From Streptomyces sp. RPA4-2 (GTDB lineage Bacteria; Actinomycetota; Actinomycetes; Streptomycetales; Streptomycetaceae): DNA of 64,000 nucleotides. Position 1 is the first letter of the stretch. Each line of letters starts with the position of its first letter. Both the position numbers and the translations under genes were made by a program. The stretch covers positions 5,084,001-5,148,000 of the forward strand of contig NZ_CP050975.2 of the NCBI RefSeq assembly GCF_012273515.2. Direction: 5' to 3'. This document shows, piece after piece, positions 40,615 through 48,522 of the stretch. Under the pieces are notes generated by a model. It worked only from the letters and a program-made list of their open reading frames with translations. It was not told the origin of the DNA and searched no databases.

Positions 40615-40706
40615 GTGCACGTGCATCTGCTCATGCATCTGCACATGAACAGAGCTATGATCCGGGGCAGTTGGCCACTGCATCAATGGCCACATCGGCC
40701 ACTGCA
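40615..40706 (+). promoter_or_regulatory. Upstream control region of the DUF397 gene (28-bp element, TATGAT box, GGCCAC repeats)
   Basis: 40615-40642 is GTGCACGTGCATCTGC, three variable bases, TGCATCTGC. This element recurs at 41701-41728 in inverted orientation upstream of the HATPase gene. TATGAT at 40656-40661 is a good -10. Downstream, GGCCACTGCA occurs at 40673-40682 and 40697-40706 with a GGCCACA between them. The -35 position does not match consensus and falls inside the 28-bp element, suggesting activator-dependent transcription. Confidence 0.6.
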
Positions 40707-40723
40707 CGACCGGGGAGCGACCT

Positions 40724-40984
40724 GTGGACCACGACGTGTGCGACGTGGATGACGTGTACAACGGCATGGCTGCGACAGAGCTGACCGGGGCGGCCTGGCA
40801 GAAGAGCAGGCACAGCAACTCGCAAGGGTCCTGCGTGGAGTTCGCGAGGCTGCCGGGCGGTGACGTGGCCGTGCGGAACTCGCGGTTCCCCGAGGGGCCG
40901 GCGCTCGTCTACACCCGCGCCGAGATCGAGGCGATGCTCCTGGGCATCAAGGACGGCGAGTTCGACCACCTGATCGCGGGCTGA
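40724..40984 (+). CDS. DUF397 protein (BldB-like) of a WhiJ-type cluster
   Basis: 86 residues from GTG 40724 with GGGGAG at 7 bp. Typical DUF397 core: WQKSRHSNSQGSCVEFARLPGGDVAVRNSRFPEGPALVYT followed by an EIEAMLLGIKDGEFDHL helix. The N-terminus contains three 9-bp repeats (GACGTG plus three bases), giving DVCDVDDVY, longer than in homologues I recall. DUF397 proteins pair with Scr1/WhiJ-type XRE regulators (here 41925) and often with an HATPase (here 41099), as in the bldB, whiJ and abaA loci that affect development and antibiotic production. Confidence 0.92.
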   Translation: MDHDVCDVDDVYNGMAATELTGAAWQKSRHSNSQGSCVEFARLPGGDVAVRNSRFPEGPALVYTRAEIEAMLLGIKDGEFDHLIAG

Positions 40985-41066
40985 GGGCGGGGTGCCGGCG
41001 GAGCAGTGGCGGGGCCGCGTTCCGTGAACGCGGCGCGGTTGTCACCTCGCGTTGCGTAACGCGCGT

Positions 41067-41098
41067 AGAACCGCGGCGCCGAAAGGCGCCGCGGTTCT
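41067..41098. terminator. Bidirectional terminator between DUF397 and HATPase genes
   Basis: 14-bp perfect stem AGAACCGCGGCGCC / GGCGCCGCGGTTCT with a GAAA tetraloop, ending directly at the stop of the convergent HATPase gene. Confidence 0.9.
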
Positions 41099-41626
41099 TC
41101 ATTCGGCCGGGGCCGGTGCCGCCGTGGCGGGGGCGTGCGGCGGGAGCCGGAACAGCGCCCACACGACCTTGCCGCTGAGGGTGCCCGCGAGCGGGTGCCA
41201 GCCCCAGCTGTCGGCGAACGAGTCGACCAGGAACAGGCCCCGGCCCGACTCCGCCGAGAAGTCGTCCGAGTCGCCGGCCACGGGACTGTCGTGACTCGGG
41301 TCGCGCACCGCGCACACCAGACGTGAGGTCCACCGCATCAAGTGCAGCCGCACGGGCGCGCCCTGGTCGTCCGCGCGGGGTGTGTCCGAGGGCAGAGCGT
41401 GCCGCAGCGCGTTCGTCACGAGTTCGGAGACCACCAGGCACACGTCGTCGAAGCGGTCGCCTATGTCCCACTGGTCCAGTGTTCTGCGCGTGAACTGCCG
41501 GGCCTCGCGCACCGCTTCGTAGCGTGGGGGCAGGGCGCAGGAAGCGGCGCTGGACACGGCCGCGGGATCGAGCGGCGGAAGTCCCTGCCGTAAGGGCTCG
41601 AGCATGGTCGATCCATTCGTCCCCAT
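41099..41626 (-). CDS. Anti-sigma-like HATPase (AbaA/RsbW type)
   Basis: 175 residues from ATG 41626 (MGTNGSTMLEPLRQG) with GGGAG at 8 bp. GHKL fold: N-box FDDVCLVVSELVTNALRHA near residues 80-98, then SGRGLFLVDSFADSWGWH as the G1/G2 region. It lacks the transmitter domains of sensor kinases, so it is an RsbW-like serine kinase or anti-sigma factor. It sits between the DUF397 and XRE genes, and the 28-bp element lies 75 bp before its start. Confidence 0.9.
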   Translation of the reverse strand: MGTNGSTMLEPLRQGLPPLDPAAVSSAASCALPPRYEAVREARQFTRRTLDQWDIGDRFDDVCLVVSELVTNALRHALPSDTPRADDQGAPVRLHLMRWTSRLVCAVRDPSHDSPVAGDSDDFSAESGRGLFLVDSFADSWGWHPLAGTLSGKVVWALFRLPPHAPATAAPAPAE

Positions 41627-41700
41627 GCGAGGCACTCCCGGGTGTTCGCGGTCGTTGCGATGCAGCGGTGGCGCGGGGACCATGGTTCCGAATGCGTACA

Positions 41701-41728
41701 GCAGATGCAAGGGCAGATGCACGTGCAC
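41701..41728 (-). promoter_or_regulatory. 28-bp element upstream of the HATPase gene (copy of 40615-40642)
   Basis: On the minus strand it reads GTGCACGTGCATCTGC, CCT, TGCATCTGC; 25 of 28 bases equal the copy before the DUF397 gene, in the same orientation relative to its gene and at a similar distance from the start (about 75 versus 81 bp). It also lies in the divergent region upstream of the XRE gene. Confidence 0.7.
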
Positions 41729-41924
41729 GCGCCCGAATTGAAGGCTCTTACACCTCTTTCTGCCTACTTCTTCTGTCACCTTCTTCGCTCTTGTTGGCCC
41801 TCGCGTGGTCCTTTGCTGCACGACGCCTTCGGAAGCTTTCCGTTTCTGTAATCGAACGAGTACTGGTTGAAGTGTTTTAGTGGCAGACTTCGGCGTCTGA
41901 AGACGGTTGGGGAGGCGGACGAAC

Positions 41925-42788
41925 GTGAGCGCTGGTGAGTCGAGCGGCTCTGTGGTGCGGCGCATGCTGCTCGGGTCACATCTGCGGCGCCTGCGGGAGG
42001 CGCGCGGAATCACCAGGGAAGCGGCCGGCTACTCGATCCGTGCCTCCGAATCGAAGATCAGCCGCATGGAGTTGGGACGGGTGAGCTTCAAGACGCGCGA
42101 CGTCGAGGATCTGCTGACGCTGTACGGCATCAACGACGAGGCCGAGCGCACCTCCCTGGTGTCCCTCGCCAAGGAGGCCAACGTCGCGGGCTGGTGGCAC
42201 AGTTACTCGGACGTCCTGCCCAGCTGGTTCCCGACCTACGTCGGCCTGGAGGGCGCTGCCCATCTGATCCGGTCGTACGAAGTCCAGTTCGTGCACGGCC
42301 TGTTGCAGACCGAGTCCTACGCCCACGCGGTCGTCGCGCGCGGCATGAAGGGTGCGAGCGCGGCCGACATCGATCGCCGGGTGGCGCTGCGCCTGGAGCG
42401 GCAGAAGTACCTCGTCTCCGAGAAGTCCCCGGAGTTCCACATCGTCCTCGACGAGGCCGCGCTGCGCCGTCCCTACGGCGACCGCGAGGTGATGCGCGGC
42501 CAGCTCCAGCATCTGATCGAGGTGTCGGAGCGTCCCAACGTGCGCCTCCAGGTGATGCCGTTCAGCTTCGGCGGCCACTCCGGCGAGAGCGGCTCGTTCA
42601 CGATCCTGAGCTTCCCCGAGTCCGACCTGTCGGACGTCGTCTATCTGGAGCAGCTCACCAGCGCGCTCTACCTGGACAAACGCGAGGACGTCACCCAGTA
42701 CGAGAGTGCGCTGAAGCAGCTGCAGCAGGACAGCCCCGGGCCGTCCGAGAGCCGCGATCTGCTCCGTGGACTGCTCCAGCTCTCCTGA
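41925..42788 (+). CDS. XRE-family regulator, Scr1/WhiJ type (HTH plus DUF5753)
   Basis: 287 residues from GTG 41925 with GGGGAGG upstream. N-terminal HTH: LRRLREARGITREAAGYSIRASESKISRMELGR at residues ~20-52. The rest is the DUF5753 domain: YSDVLPSWFPTYVGLE, SYEVQFVHGLLQTESYA, RLERQKYL, and VRLQVMPFSFGGHSGESGSFTILSF, as in Scr1/WhiJ. Partners are the neighbouring DUF397 and HATPase proteins. A CAGAC-N6-GTCTG hairpin lies in its leader (41884-41899), and the 41729-41924 intergenic part is unusually AT- and pyrimidine-rich. Confidence 0.94.
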   Translation: MSAGESSGSVVRRMLLGSHLRRLREARGITREAAGYSIRASESKISRMELGRVSFKTRDVEDLLTLYGINDEAERTSLVSLAKEANVAGWWHSYSDVLPSWFPTYVGLEGAAHLIRSYEVQFVHGLLQTESYAHAVVARGMKGASAADIDRRVALRLERQKYLVSEKSPEFHIVLDEAALRRPYGDREVMRGQLQHLIEVSERPNVRLQVMPFSFGGHSGESGSFTILSFPESDLSDVVYLEQLTSALYLDKREDVTQYESALKQLQQDSPGPSESRDLLRGLLQLS

Positions 42789-42890
42789 CCCCTCGCCCAG
42801 GCGTCGCCCGGCCACCTCCCCGTCCTCCCCCGGGAGTCTTCACGTCCTGTCCCGAGGGCACTCCAACTCCCTTTGAGCACAAGTACGATG

Positions 42891-42943
42891 ACGTCTGATC
42901 AGACGTTGATCGGATGTCTGCTGACTCAGACTCAAAATGTCTG
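42891..42943. promoter_or_regulatory. Array of five GTCTG half-sites upstream of the aldehyde dehydrogenase gene
   Basis: ACGTCTGATCAGACGT (42891-42906) is a perfect 16-bp palindrome. GTCTG-N6-CAGAC follows at 42916-42931, and a further GTCTG at 42939-42943. Palindrome centres are 25 bp apart. The array ends 29 bp before the start codon, so it probably overlaps the promoter. Confidence 0.6.
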
Positions 42944-42972
42944 CCTCGGCAGCAAGGGGATCGAGGGAGCAC

Positions 42973-44433
42973 ATGTCGTCCTACTTCACCGACCTGGCCC
43001 GGCAGTACATCGGCGGGGAGTGGCGCCCGGGCACCGGCTCCTGGGACATCATCGACTTCAACCCGTACGACGGTGAGAAGCTGGCGTCCATCACCATAGC
43101 CACGGTGGACGAGGTCGACGAGGCCTACCGCGCGGCCGAGCGCGCCCAGAAGGAATGGGCCGCGGTCAACCCGTACGCGCGCCGCGCCGTCTTCGAGAAG
43201 GCCCTGCGTCTCGTCGAGGAGCGCGAGGCGGAGATCACCGAGGTGATCATCGCCGAGCTCGGCGGCACCCACCTCAAGGCCGGCTTCGAGCTCCACCTCG
43301 CCAAGGAGTTCCTGCGCGAGTCGATCCAGCTGGCGCTGCGGCCCGAGGGCAGGATCCTTCCCTCGCCGATCGACGGCAAGGAGAACCGCGTCTACCGCGT
43401 ACCCGTCGGTGTCGTCGGCGTGATCAGCCCCTTCAACTTCCCCTTCCTGCTCTCCCTGAAGTCCGTCGCGCCGGCCCTGGCGCTGGGCAACGGCGTCGTC
43501 CTGAAGCCGCACCAGAACACCCCGATCGTCGGCGGTTCGCTGGTCGCCAAGATCTTCGAGGACGCGGGGCTCCCCGGCGGCCTGCTCAACGTCGTGATCA
43601 CCGACATAGCGGAGATCGGCGACGCCTTCATCGAGCACCCCGTCCCGAAGGTCATCTCCTTCACCGGTTCCGACAAGGTCGGTCGGCACGTCGCCACCGT
43701 CTGCGCCTCGCACTTCAAGAACGCGGTCCTCGAACTCGGCGGCAACAGCGCGCTGGTGGTCCTGGACGACGCCGACATCGACTACGCCGTGGACGCGGCG
43801 GTCTTCAGCCGGTACGTCCACCAGGGCCAGGTCTGCATGGCCGCCAACCGCGTACTCGTGGACCGCTCGGTCGCGGACGAGTTCACCGAGAAGTTCGTCG
43901 CGAAGGTCAGGACGCTGAAGGTGGGCGACCCGAGCGACCCGCGGACGATCATCGGCCCGGTCATCAACTCCTCCCAGGCGGACGCGATCACGGGCGCCGT
44001 CGACCAGGCGATCGCCGAGGGCGCCACCGCGCTCGTCCACGGCACCACCACCGACAACCTGGTCGAGCCGACCGTCCTGACGGACCTGCCGTCCGACTCC
44101 GCCATCCTCCGGCAGGAGATCTTCGGCCCGGTCGCGCTCCTCGTCCTCTTCGACGGCGAGGAGGAGGCCGTACGCATCGTCAACGACACCCCGTACGGGC
44201 TCAGCGGCGCCGTCCACACCGCCGACGTCGAGCGCGGAGTCTCCTTCGCCAAGCAGATCGACACCGGCATGTTCCACGTCAACGACGGCACCGTGCACGA
44301 CGAGCCGCCGGTCGCCTTCGGCGGCGAGAAGCACTCGGGCATCGGCCGCCTCAACGGCGAGGCGACGGTCGAGGCGTTCACCACCCAGAAGTGGATCTCG
44401 GTGCAGCACGGGCGGAGTTTCTTCCCGTTCTGA
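42973..44433 (+). CDS. Aldehyde dehydrogenase (benzaldehyde/vanillin dehydrogenase-like)
   Basis: 486 residues from ATG 42973 with GAGGGA at 6 bp. Motifs: PFNFPFLLSLKSVAPALALGN (cofactor side), ISFTGSDKVG, general base in LELGGNSALVV, catalytic Cys288 in HQGQVCMAANR, and IFGPVALLVLF. The length fits the NAD(P)+-dependent ALDH superfamily, closest in feel to aromatic aldehyde dehydrogenases. Substrate not determinable. It has an operator array upstream and a PadR regulator 183 bp downstream, and phenolic-responsive PadR proteins are known to control such genes. Confidence 0.93.
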   Translation: MSSYFTDLARQYIGGEWRPGTGSWDIIDFNPYDGEKLASITIATVDEVDEAYRAAERAQKEWAAVNPYARRAVFEKALRLVEEREAEITEVIIAELGGTHLKAGFELHLAKEFLRESIQLALRPEGRILPSPIDGKENRVYRVPVGVVGVISPFNFPFLLSLKSVAPALALGNGVVLKPHQNTPIVGGSLVAKIFEDAGLPGGLLNVVITDIAEIGDAFIEHPVPKVISFTGSDKVGRHVATVCASHFKNAVLELGGNSALVVLDDADIDYAVDAAVFSRYVHQGQVCMAANRVLVDRSVADEFTEKFVAKVRTLKVGDPSDPRTIIGPVINSSQADAITGAVDQAIAEGATALVHGTTTDNLVEPTVLTDLPSDSAILRQEIFGPVALLVLFDGEEEAVRIVNDTPYGLSGAVHTADVERGVSFAKQIDTGMFHVNDGTVHDEPPVAFGGEKHSGIGRLNGEATVEAFTTQKWISVQHGRSFFPF

Positions 44434-44615
44434 GCGGCGCATCCTCTGCCGCTTGGATCCGGACGCGCGCACCTCGCCTACCGAGCGCAGCGGCCGCACG
44501 GAGCCTTGGACCGGCGGAGTCCCCGGACGGCGCGAGCGCCTTCGGCCTGGTGGCCAGGGAGCAGGCGGCCGACCGGGGGCCCGTCAGCCGGCGGCCGGGT
44601 CATAACCTTGGCCGC

Positions 44616-45257
44616 ATGTCAGCGATCCGTCTCCTGGTGCTGGGGGCAGTGCGCCAGCACGGGCGGGCCCACGGGTACCAGGTGCGCAACGACCTCGAGT
44701 ACTGGGGCGCGCACGAGTGGTCCAACGCCAAGCCCGGCTCGATCTACCATGCGCTCAAGCAGATGGCGAAACAGGGACTGCTGCGCGCCCACGAGATCGC
44801 GCCGTCCACGGCGGGCGGCCCCCCGCGCACCGAGTACGAGATCACGGACACGGGCACCGCGGAGTACCTCACGCTGCTGCGCCGGTCGTTGACCGCGTAC
44901 GACCAGAAGCCCGACATCCTCTCGGCCGCGCTCGGCTTCATGGTCGACCTCGGCCGGGCGGAGGTCCTCGCGCTCCTTCGGGAGCGGGTGCGCGCCATCG
45001 AGGAGTGGCGCACGTCCGTCACCGAGTACTACACCCCCGAGGACGGCCCCGGACAGCTCGGCCACATCGGCGAGATCATGAACTTCTGGGTGCACTCCGC
45101 CGACTCCGGAGCCGAATGGACCCGGGGGCTCGTCGAGCGGATCCAGGGCGGCGCGTACACGTTCGCCGGCGAGGGCCCACCCTTCGTCGGCGTGCTGGGG
45201 GACGGCGAGGAGAACCCGTACGCGACGGGGGCTTCGCACCGCGGCGACCGTACCTAG
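44616..45257 (+). CDS. PadR-family transcriptional regulator
   Basis: 213 residues from ATG 44616. Winged helix: LVLGAVRQHGRAHGYQVRNDLEYWG, then SIYHALKQMAKQGLLRAHE and the wing GGPPRTEYEITDTGTAEYLTLLRR. A C-terminal PadR-C/AphA-like helical dimerisation domain follows (FMVDLGRAEVLALLRERVRAIEEWRT). No ribosome binding site is present, but CATAACCT lies 8-15 bp upstream and could be the -10 of a leaderless transcript. It may regulate the aldehyde dehydrogenase gene or the gad/ClC genes. Confidence 0.92.
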   Translation: MSAIRLLVLGAVRQHGRAHGYQVRNDLEYWGAHEWSNAKPGSIYHALKQMAKQGLLRAHEIAPSTAGGPPRTEYEITDTGTAEYLTLLRRSLTAYDQKPDILSAALGFMVDLGRAEVLALLRERVRAIEEWRTSVTEYYTPEDGPGQLGHIGEIMNFWVHSADSGAEWTRGLVERIQGGAYTFAGEGPPFVGVLGDGEENPYATGASHRGDRT

Positions 45258-45310
45258 CGCTGCGGCGGCGCCCAGCCGGAACGGTGGGTGCGGGCACCGT
45301 CCGTCCCGCC

Positions 45311-45545
45311 AAGGGGCTGCGCCCCCTGGACCCCCGCTCGCCCGAAGGGCTCGTCCTCAAACGCCGGACGGGCTGAAATGCATGACCTGGGCGCCGGCCT
45401 TCGAGGGCGACCCATCAGCGGGAGCCCACATCTCCAGCGCGGGCCGGCATATCCAGCGCGTCCGGCGATTGAGGACGAGGCCGTTCAGGCCGAACGGGGT
45501 CCGGGGGCGGAGGCCGAACAGGGTCCGGGGGCGGAGCCCCCAGGG
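45311..45545. repeat. Long imperfect inverted repeat between convergent padR and gadB, with 24-bp direct duplication
   Basis: CTCGTCCTCAAACGCCGGACG (45350-45370; 21 bp) is mirrored by 45459-45479 with one mismatch. Outside these, GGGGCTGCGCCCCCTGGACCCC is mirrored by the GGGGTCCGGGGGCGGAGCCCCC segment. Within the right arm a 24-bp unit is duplicated (45487-45510 and 45511-45534). This resembles the interspersed REP-like element common in Streptomyces between convergent genes and can fold into a long hairpin. Confidence 0.75.
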
Positions 45546-45574
45546 ATGGGAACGGCGCGCCCCCGCACGCGTCC

Positions 45575-46981
45575 TCAGTGGTGGAAACCGGTCGCCGCCT
45601 GCTTGTCACGGGTCCACGGATGCGGCTGGCGGCGCAGCTGGGGCACCAGCCGGCCCAGGTCCTCCAGGAAGAGGTCGGCGAGGTCCGCCGAGAAGCCGTT
45701 ACGGCACACCACACGCAGCACGGACAGGTCCTCCCGGTTGGCCGGGAAGGTGTACGCGGGCACCAGCCAGCCGTTCTCCCGCATCCGCCGGGACACGTCG
45801 AAGACGTCGTACGCGCTCACATGGGGCGCCGTCGTGAAGGCGAAGACGGGCAGCTGGTCGCCCCGGGTGATCAGGCGGAAGTCCTCCAGCGCCTCGATCC
45901 GTTCGGCGAGCCCGCGGGCCAGGTCCCGGGTCGTCTGCTGGACGGCCCGGTAGCCCTCCCGGCCCAGCCGCAGGAAGGTGTAGTACTGCGCCGCGACCTG
46001 TGCTCCCGGCCGGGAGAAGTTGAGCGCGAAGGTCGGCATGTCGCCGCCCAGGTAGTTGACCCGGAAGACGAGCTCCTCCGGCAGCTCGGCCGACGACCGC
46101 CACAGCGCCCATCCGACGCCCGGGTAGACGAGCCCGTACTTGTGCCCCGAGGTGTTGATCGACGACACCCGCGGCAGCCGGAAGTCCCAGACCAGGTCCG
46201 GGTCCAGGAAGGGGGCGATCATCCCGCCGGACGCGCCGTCGACATGGACGGGGATGTCCAGGCCCGTACGCTCCTGGAGCCGGTCGAGGGCCGCGCAGAG
46301 GTCCGCGATCGGCTCGTAGGACCCGTCGAAGGTGGAGCCGAGGATCCCGACGACCCCGATGGTGTTCTCGTCGCACAGTTCGGCCGCCGCCTGCGGGTCG
46401 AGGTGGAACCGGTCGCCCTCCATGGGGACTTGGCGGGCCTCGACCTCCCAGAAGTTGCAGAACTTCTCCCAGCAGACCTGGACGTTCACGCCCATGACGA
46501 GGTTGGGGCGCGCTCCCGGGTAGCGGTCCGCGTTCCGCTGTGTCCAGCGCCGCTTCAGCGCCATCCCCGCGAGCATGCAGGCCTCGCTCGAACCGGTCGT
46601 GGAACAGCCCACGACGGCCCCGGGATCGGGCGCGTTCCACAGGTCCGCGAGCATGGCCACGCAGCGTCGCTCCAGCTCGGCGGTGCGCGGGTACTCGTCC
46701 TTGTCGATCATGTTCTTGTCGAGGCACTCCGCCATCAGCACCCCGGCCTGCGGCTCCATCCAGGTGGTGACGAAGGTGGCGAGATTCAGCCGGGCGTTGC
46801 CGTCCAGCATCAGTTCGTCGTGGACCAGTTGGTACGCGATCGTGGGTGTCAGCGGCCGGTCCGGGAGCCGGTGCTTGGGCGGGGCCTCGGTCATGTCGCC
46901 GAGCGGATTCGCGTCGCCGAAGAAGGGGTTGACGGACATCGGTCGCTCGTCGGGCTTCTCGGGGCCTTTGTGGAGCGGCAT
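45575..46981 (-). CDS. gadB: Glutamate decarboxylase (PLP-dependent)
   Basis: 468 residues from ATG 46981 (GGGAGAG 3 bp upstream); an ATG at 46993 would add four residues. Group II decarboxylase: GCSTTGSSEACMLAG (phosphate-binding), VHVDGASGGMIAPF (Asp contacting the pyridine N) and the Schiff-base lysine in SINTSGHKYGLVYPGVGW. It converts glutamate to GABA while consuming a proton; the C-terminal HH pair resembles that of E. coli GadB, which auto-inhibits at neutral pH. It lies downstream of the ClC gene on the same strand, consistent with a shared role in acid resistance. Confidence 0.95.
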   Translation of the reverse strand: MPLHKGPEKPDERPMSVNPFFGDANPLGDMTEAPPKHRLPDRPLTPTIAYQLVHDELMLDGNARLNLATFVTTWMEPQAGVLMAECLDKNMIDKDEYPRTAELERRCVAMLADLWNAPDPGAVVGCSTTGSSEACMLAGMALKRRWTQRNADRYPGARPNLVMGVNVQVCWEKFCNFWEVEARQVPMEGDRFHLDPQAAAELCDENTIGVVGILGSTFDGSYEPIADLCAALDRLQERTGLDIPVHVDGASGGMIAPFLDPDLVWDFRLPRVSSINTSGHKYGLVYPGVGWALWRSSAELPEELVFRVNYLGGDMPTFALNFSRPGAQVAAQYYTFLRLGREGYRAVQQTTRDLARGLAERIEALEDFRLITRGDQLPVFAFTTAPHVSAYDVFDVSRRMRENGWLVPAYTFPANREDLSVLRVVCRNGFSADLADLFLEDLGRLVPQLRRQPHPWTRDKQAATGFHH

Positions 46982-47114
46982 GAGCTCTCCCATCGCGTCG
47001 GAGGGTCGGGGGCCGGAGGGGCGGGGGGAAGGGACGGTCTGTCGGCGGGGTCTGTGGGGTCCGAAGGGGTCCAGTCCAGTGGGGTCCGAAGGGGTCTTAT
47101 GAGGTCCTGTGGGG

Positions 47115-48401
47115 TCAACGAACGGCGGTTCCGTCCTGGCGGAGCTGCATCTGCGGTCTGCCGGTCACCAGCAGCCAGGCCGGCAGGGTCGCGATGCACA
47201 GCAGGGCGAGGATCGTGGGAGAGGCGACCAGGACGGCCGCCGTGAACAGACTCAGCCAGCCCTGCCGGGTGATCGCGAGGAGCATGCCCAGCACCCCCGC
47301 GGCCACGCCGAGGGCGGCCGGGACCGCCGGCACGAGCGCGTGGGCGAACAGGCCGAAGGCGGAGCCGATGAAGACGGCCGGGAAGATCCGGCCGCCCCGG
47401 AACCCGCAGGACGCCGCGACGACCAGGGCGGCGAGCTTCACCACCGTCATCGTGGCGAACTGCCCGGCCGACCAGCCCTCGGGGTTCCCGGCCAGCTCGC
47501 CGACCTCGTCCAGCCCCTTGAAGAGCGTCAGATGCCCGCCCAGGGCGCCCAGCAGGCCGAGGACGAGCCCGCCGAGCGGGAGCGCCAGCATGGGGTGGCC
47601 GAGCCGGGAGAAGGCGCCGTGGACGTAGGGGAAGGCGTAGACCGCCGCCATGCCGAGCAGCGCCGCCGCGGAGGCGATCACGAGCGCGGCCAGGACGTTG
47701 CCCCCGCCGGGCGGTCCGAGCGGGGGCAGATGGAGGTCGAAGGCCGGATGGGCCACCAGGGCGGTCGTCGTGGCACCCGTGGCGGCGGCGGTCAACGGCC
47801 CGAACAGGTTGTCCCACAGCTTGCCCTCCAGCTGCTGTCCGGCGAGCGCCTCGGAGATGACCAGCGCCGCCGCCACCGGCGTCCCGAACAGCGCACCGAG
47901 CGTCGCCGCCTCGGCCAGCACCGCCCACAGACCGCCGGACAGCCCTGGCGCGAACCTGCGACCCAGCCAGAACGCGAGGGCGATATTGGTGGCGATGATC
48001 GGGTTCTCCGGCCCCAGACTCGGACCGCCGGCCAGCATCAGCGCGGTCGCCACCAGCAGGCCAGGCAGCACGGCGGGCGGCACCGGGGGCGCCGAGAGCC
48101 CGATGGTCGCGGGGTCGGGGCCCGCGTGACCCGGGACCTTCCACACCACCAGACCGACCAGTACGCCCGTCGAGGTGAGGACGACGAGCATCCAGACCAC
48201 GGAGTACCGGCCGACACCCAGCGCATCGGGGAGGCCGTTCCAGAGCACCCCCTGAAGTTTCTCCGCGAGCGCGCTCACCCCCAGGTACAGAAGGCTGGCC
48301 GCGACACCGACGACGAGTGCCGGGACGATCAGCGGCAGCAGCGCCCGCGCGGGGGTCGCCGGGGCGGAGGCATGTGCCAGCCGGGCCGCGTCGTGGGTCA
48401 C
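47115..48401 (-). CDS. ClC-type chloride channel/antiporter
   Basis: 428 residues from GTG 48401. About 10-12 membrane helices. ClC signature regions: GPSLGPENPIIATN (GxExP filter region), GTPVAAALVISEAL, and CGFRGGRIFPAVFIGSA (GxFxP). The gating-glutamate position is held by the Glu of GPENP. ClC antiporters support extreme acid resistance in enteric bacteria by balancing charge during amino-acid decarboxylation. The gene precedes gadB by 133 bp on the same strand, so the two probably form an operon. Short GGGGTCCGAAG repeats occupy the gap (47054-47105). Divergent from tipA. Confidence 0.88.
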   Translation of the reverse strand: MTHDAARLAHASAPATPARALLPLIVPALVVGVAASLLYLGVSALAEKLQGVLWNGLPDALGVGRYSVVWMLVVLTSTGVLVGLVVWKVPGHAGPDPATIGLSAPPVPPAVLPGLLVATALMLAGGPSLGPENPIIATNIALAFWLGRRFAPGLSGGLWAVLAEAATLGALFGTPVAAALVISEALAGQQLEGKLWDNLFGPLTAAATGATTTALVAHPAFDLHLPPLGPPGGGNVLAALVIASAAALLGMAAVYAFPYVHGAFSRLGHPMLALPLGGLVLGLLGALGGHLTLFKGLDEVGELAGNPEGWSAGQFATMTVVKLAALVVAASCGFRGGRIFPAVFIGSAFGLFAHALVPAVPAALGVAAGVLGMLLAITRQGWLSLFTAAVLVASPTILALLCIATLPAWLLVTGRPQMQLRQDGTAVR

Positions 48402-48464
48402 GCGGTCACCCTAAGCGGGCAAACAGGACATCACATCCGGAGTGGCGCCACCCGGAATCCGCGC

Positions 48465-48495
48465 TTGCACCTCACGTGACGTCAGGGGCCAGGCT
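48465..48495 (+). promoter_or_regulatory. tipA promoter with 19-bp spacer and TipA operator
   Basis: TTGCAC (48465-48470), a 19-bp spacer, CAGGCT (48490-48495): the same layout as ptipA of S. lividans. The spacer overlaps an inverted repeat CCTCACGT-G-ACGTCAGG (48470-48486, one mismatch), where a MerR-type dimer would bind and untwist the over-long spacer. It starts 58 bp before the gene. Confidence 0.85.
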
Positions 48496-48522
48496 GAAGG
48501 GCGTACGGAGGAAGGAGCGGAA

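Noticed and set aside
40615..41728. The two 28-bp copies as arms of an insertion element
   Set aside because: They are inverted and flank the DUF397 and HATPase genes, but no transposase lies between them and there are no target-site duplications; a shared operator explains them better.
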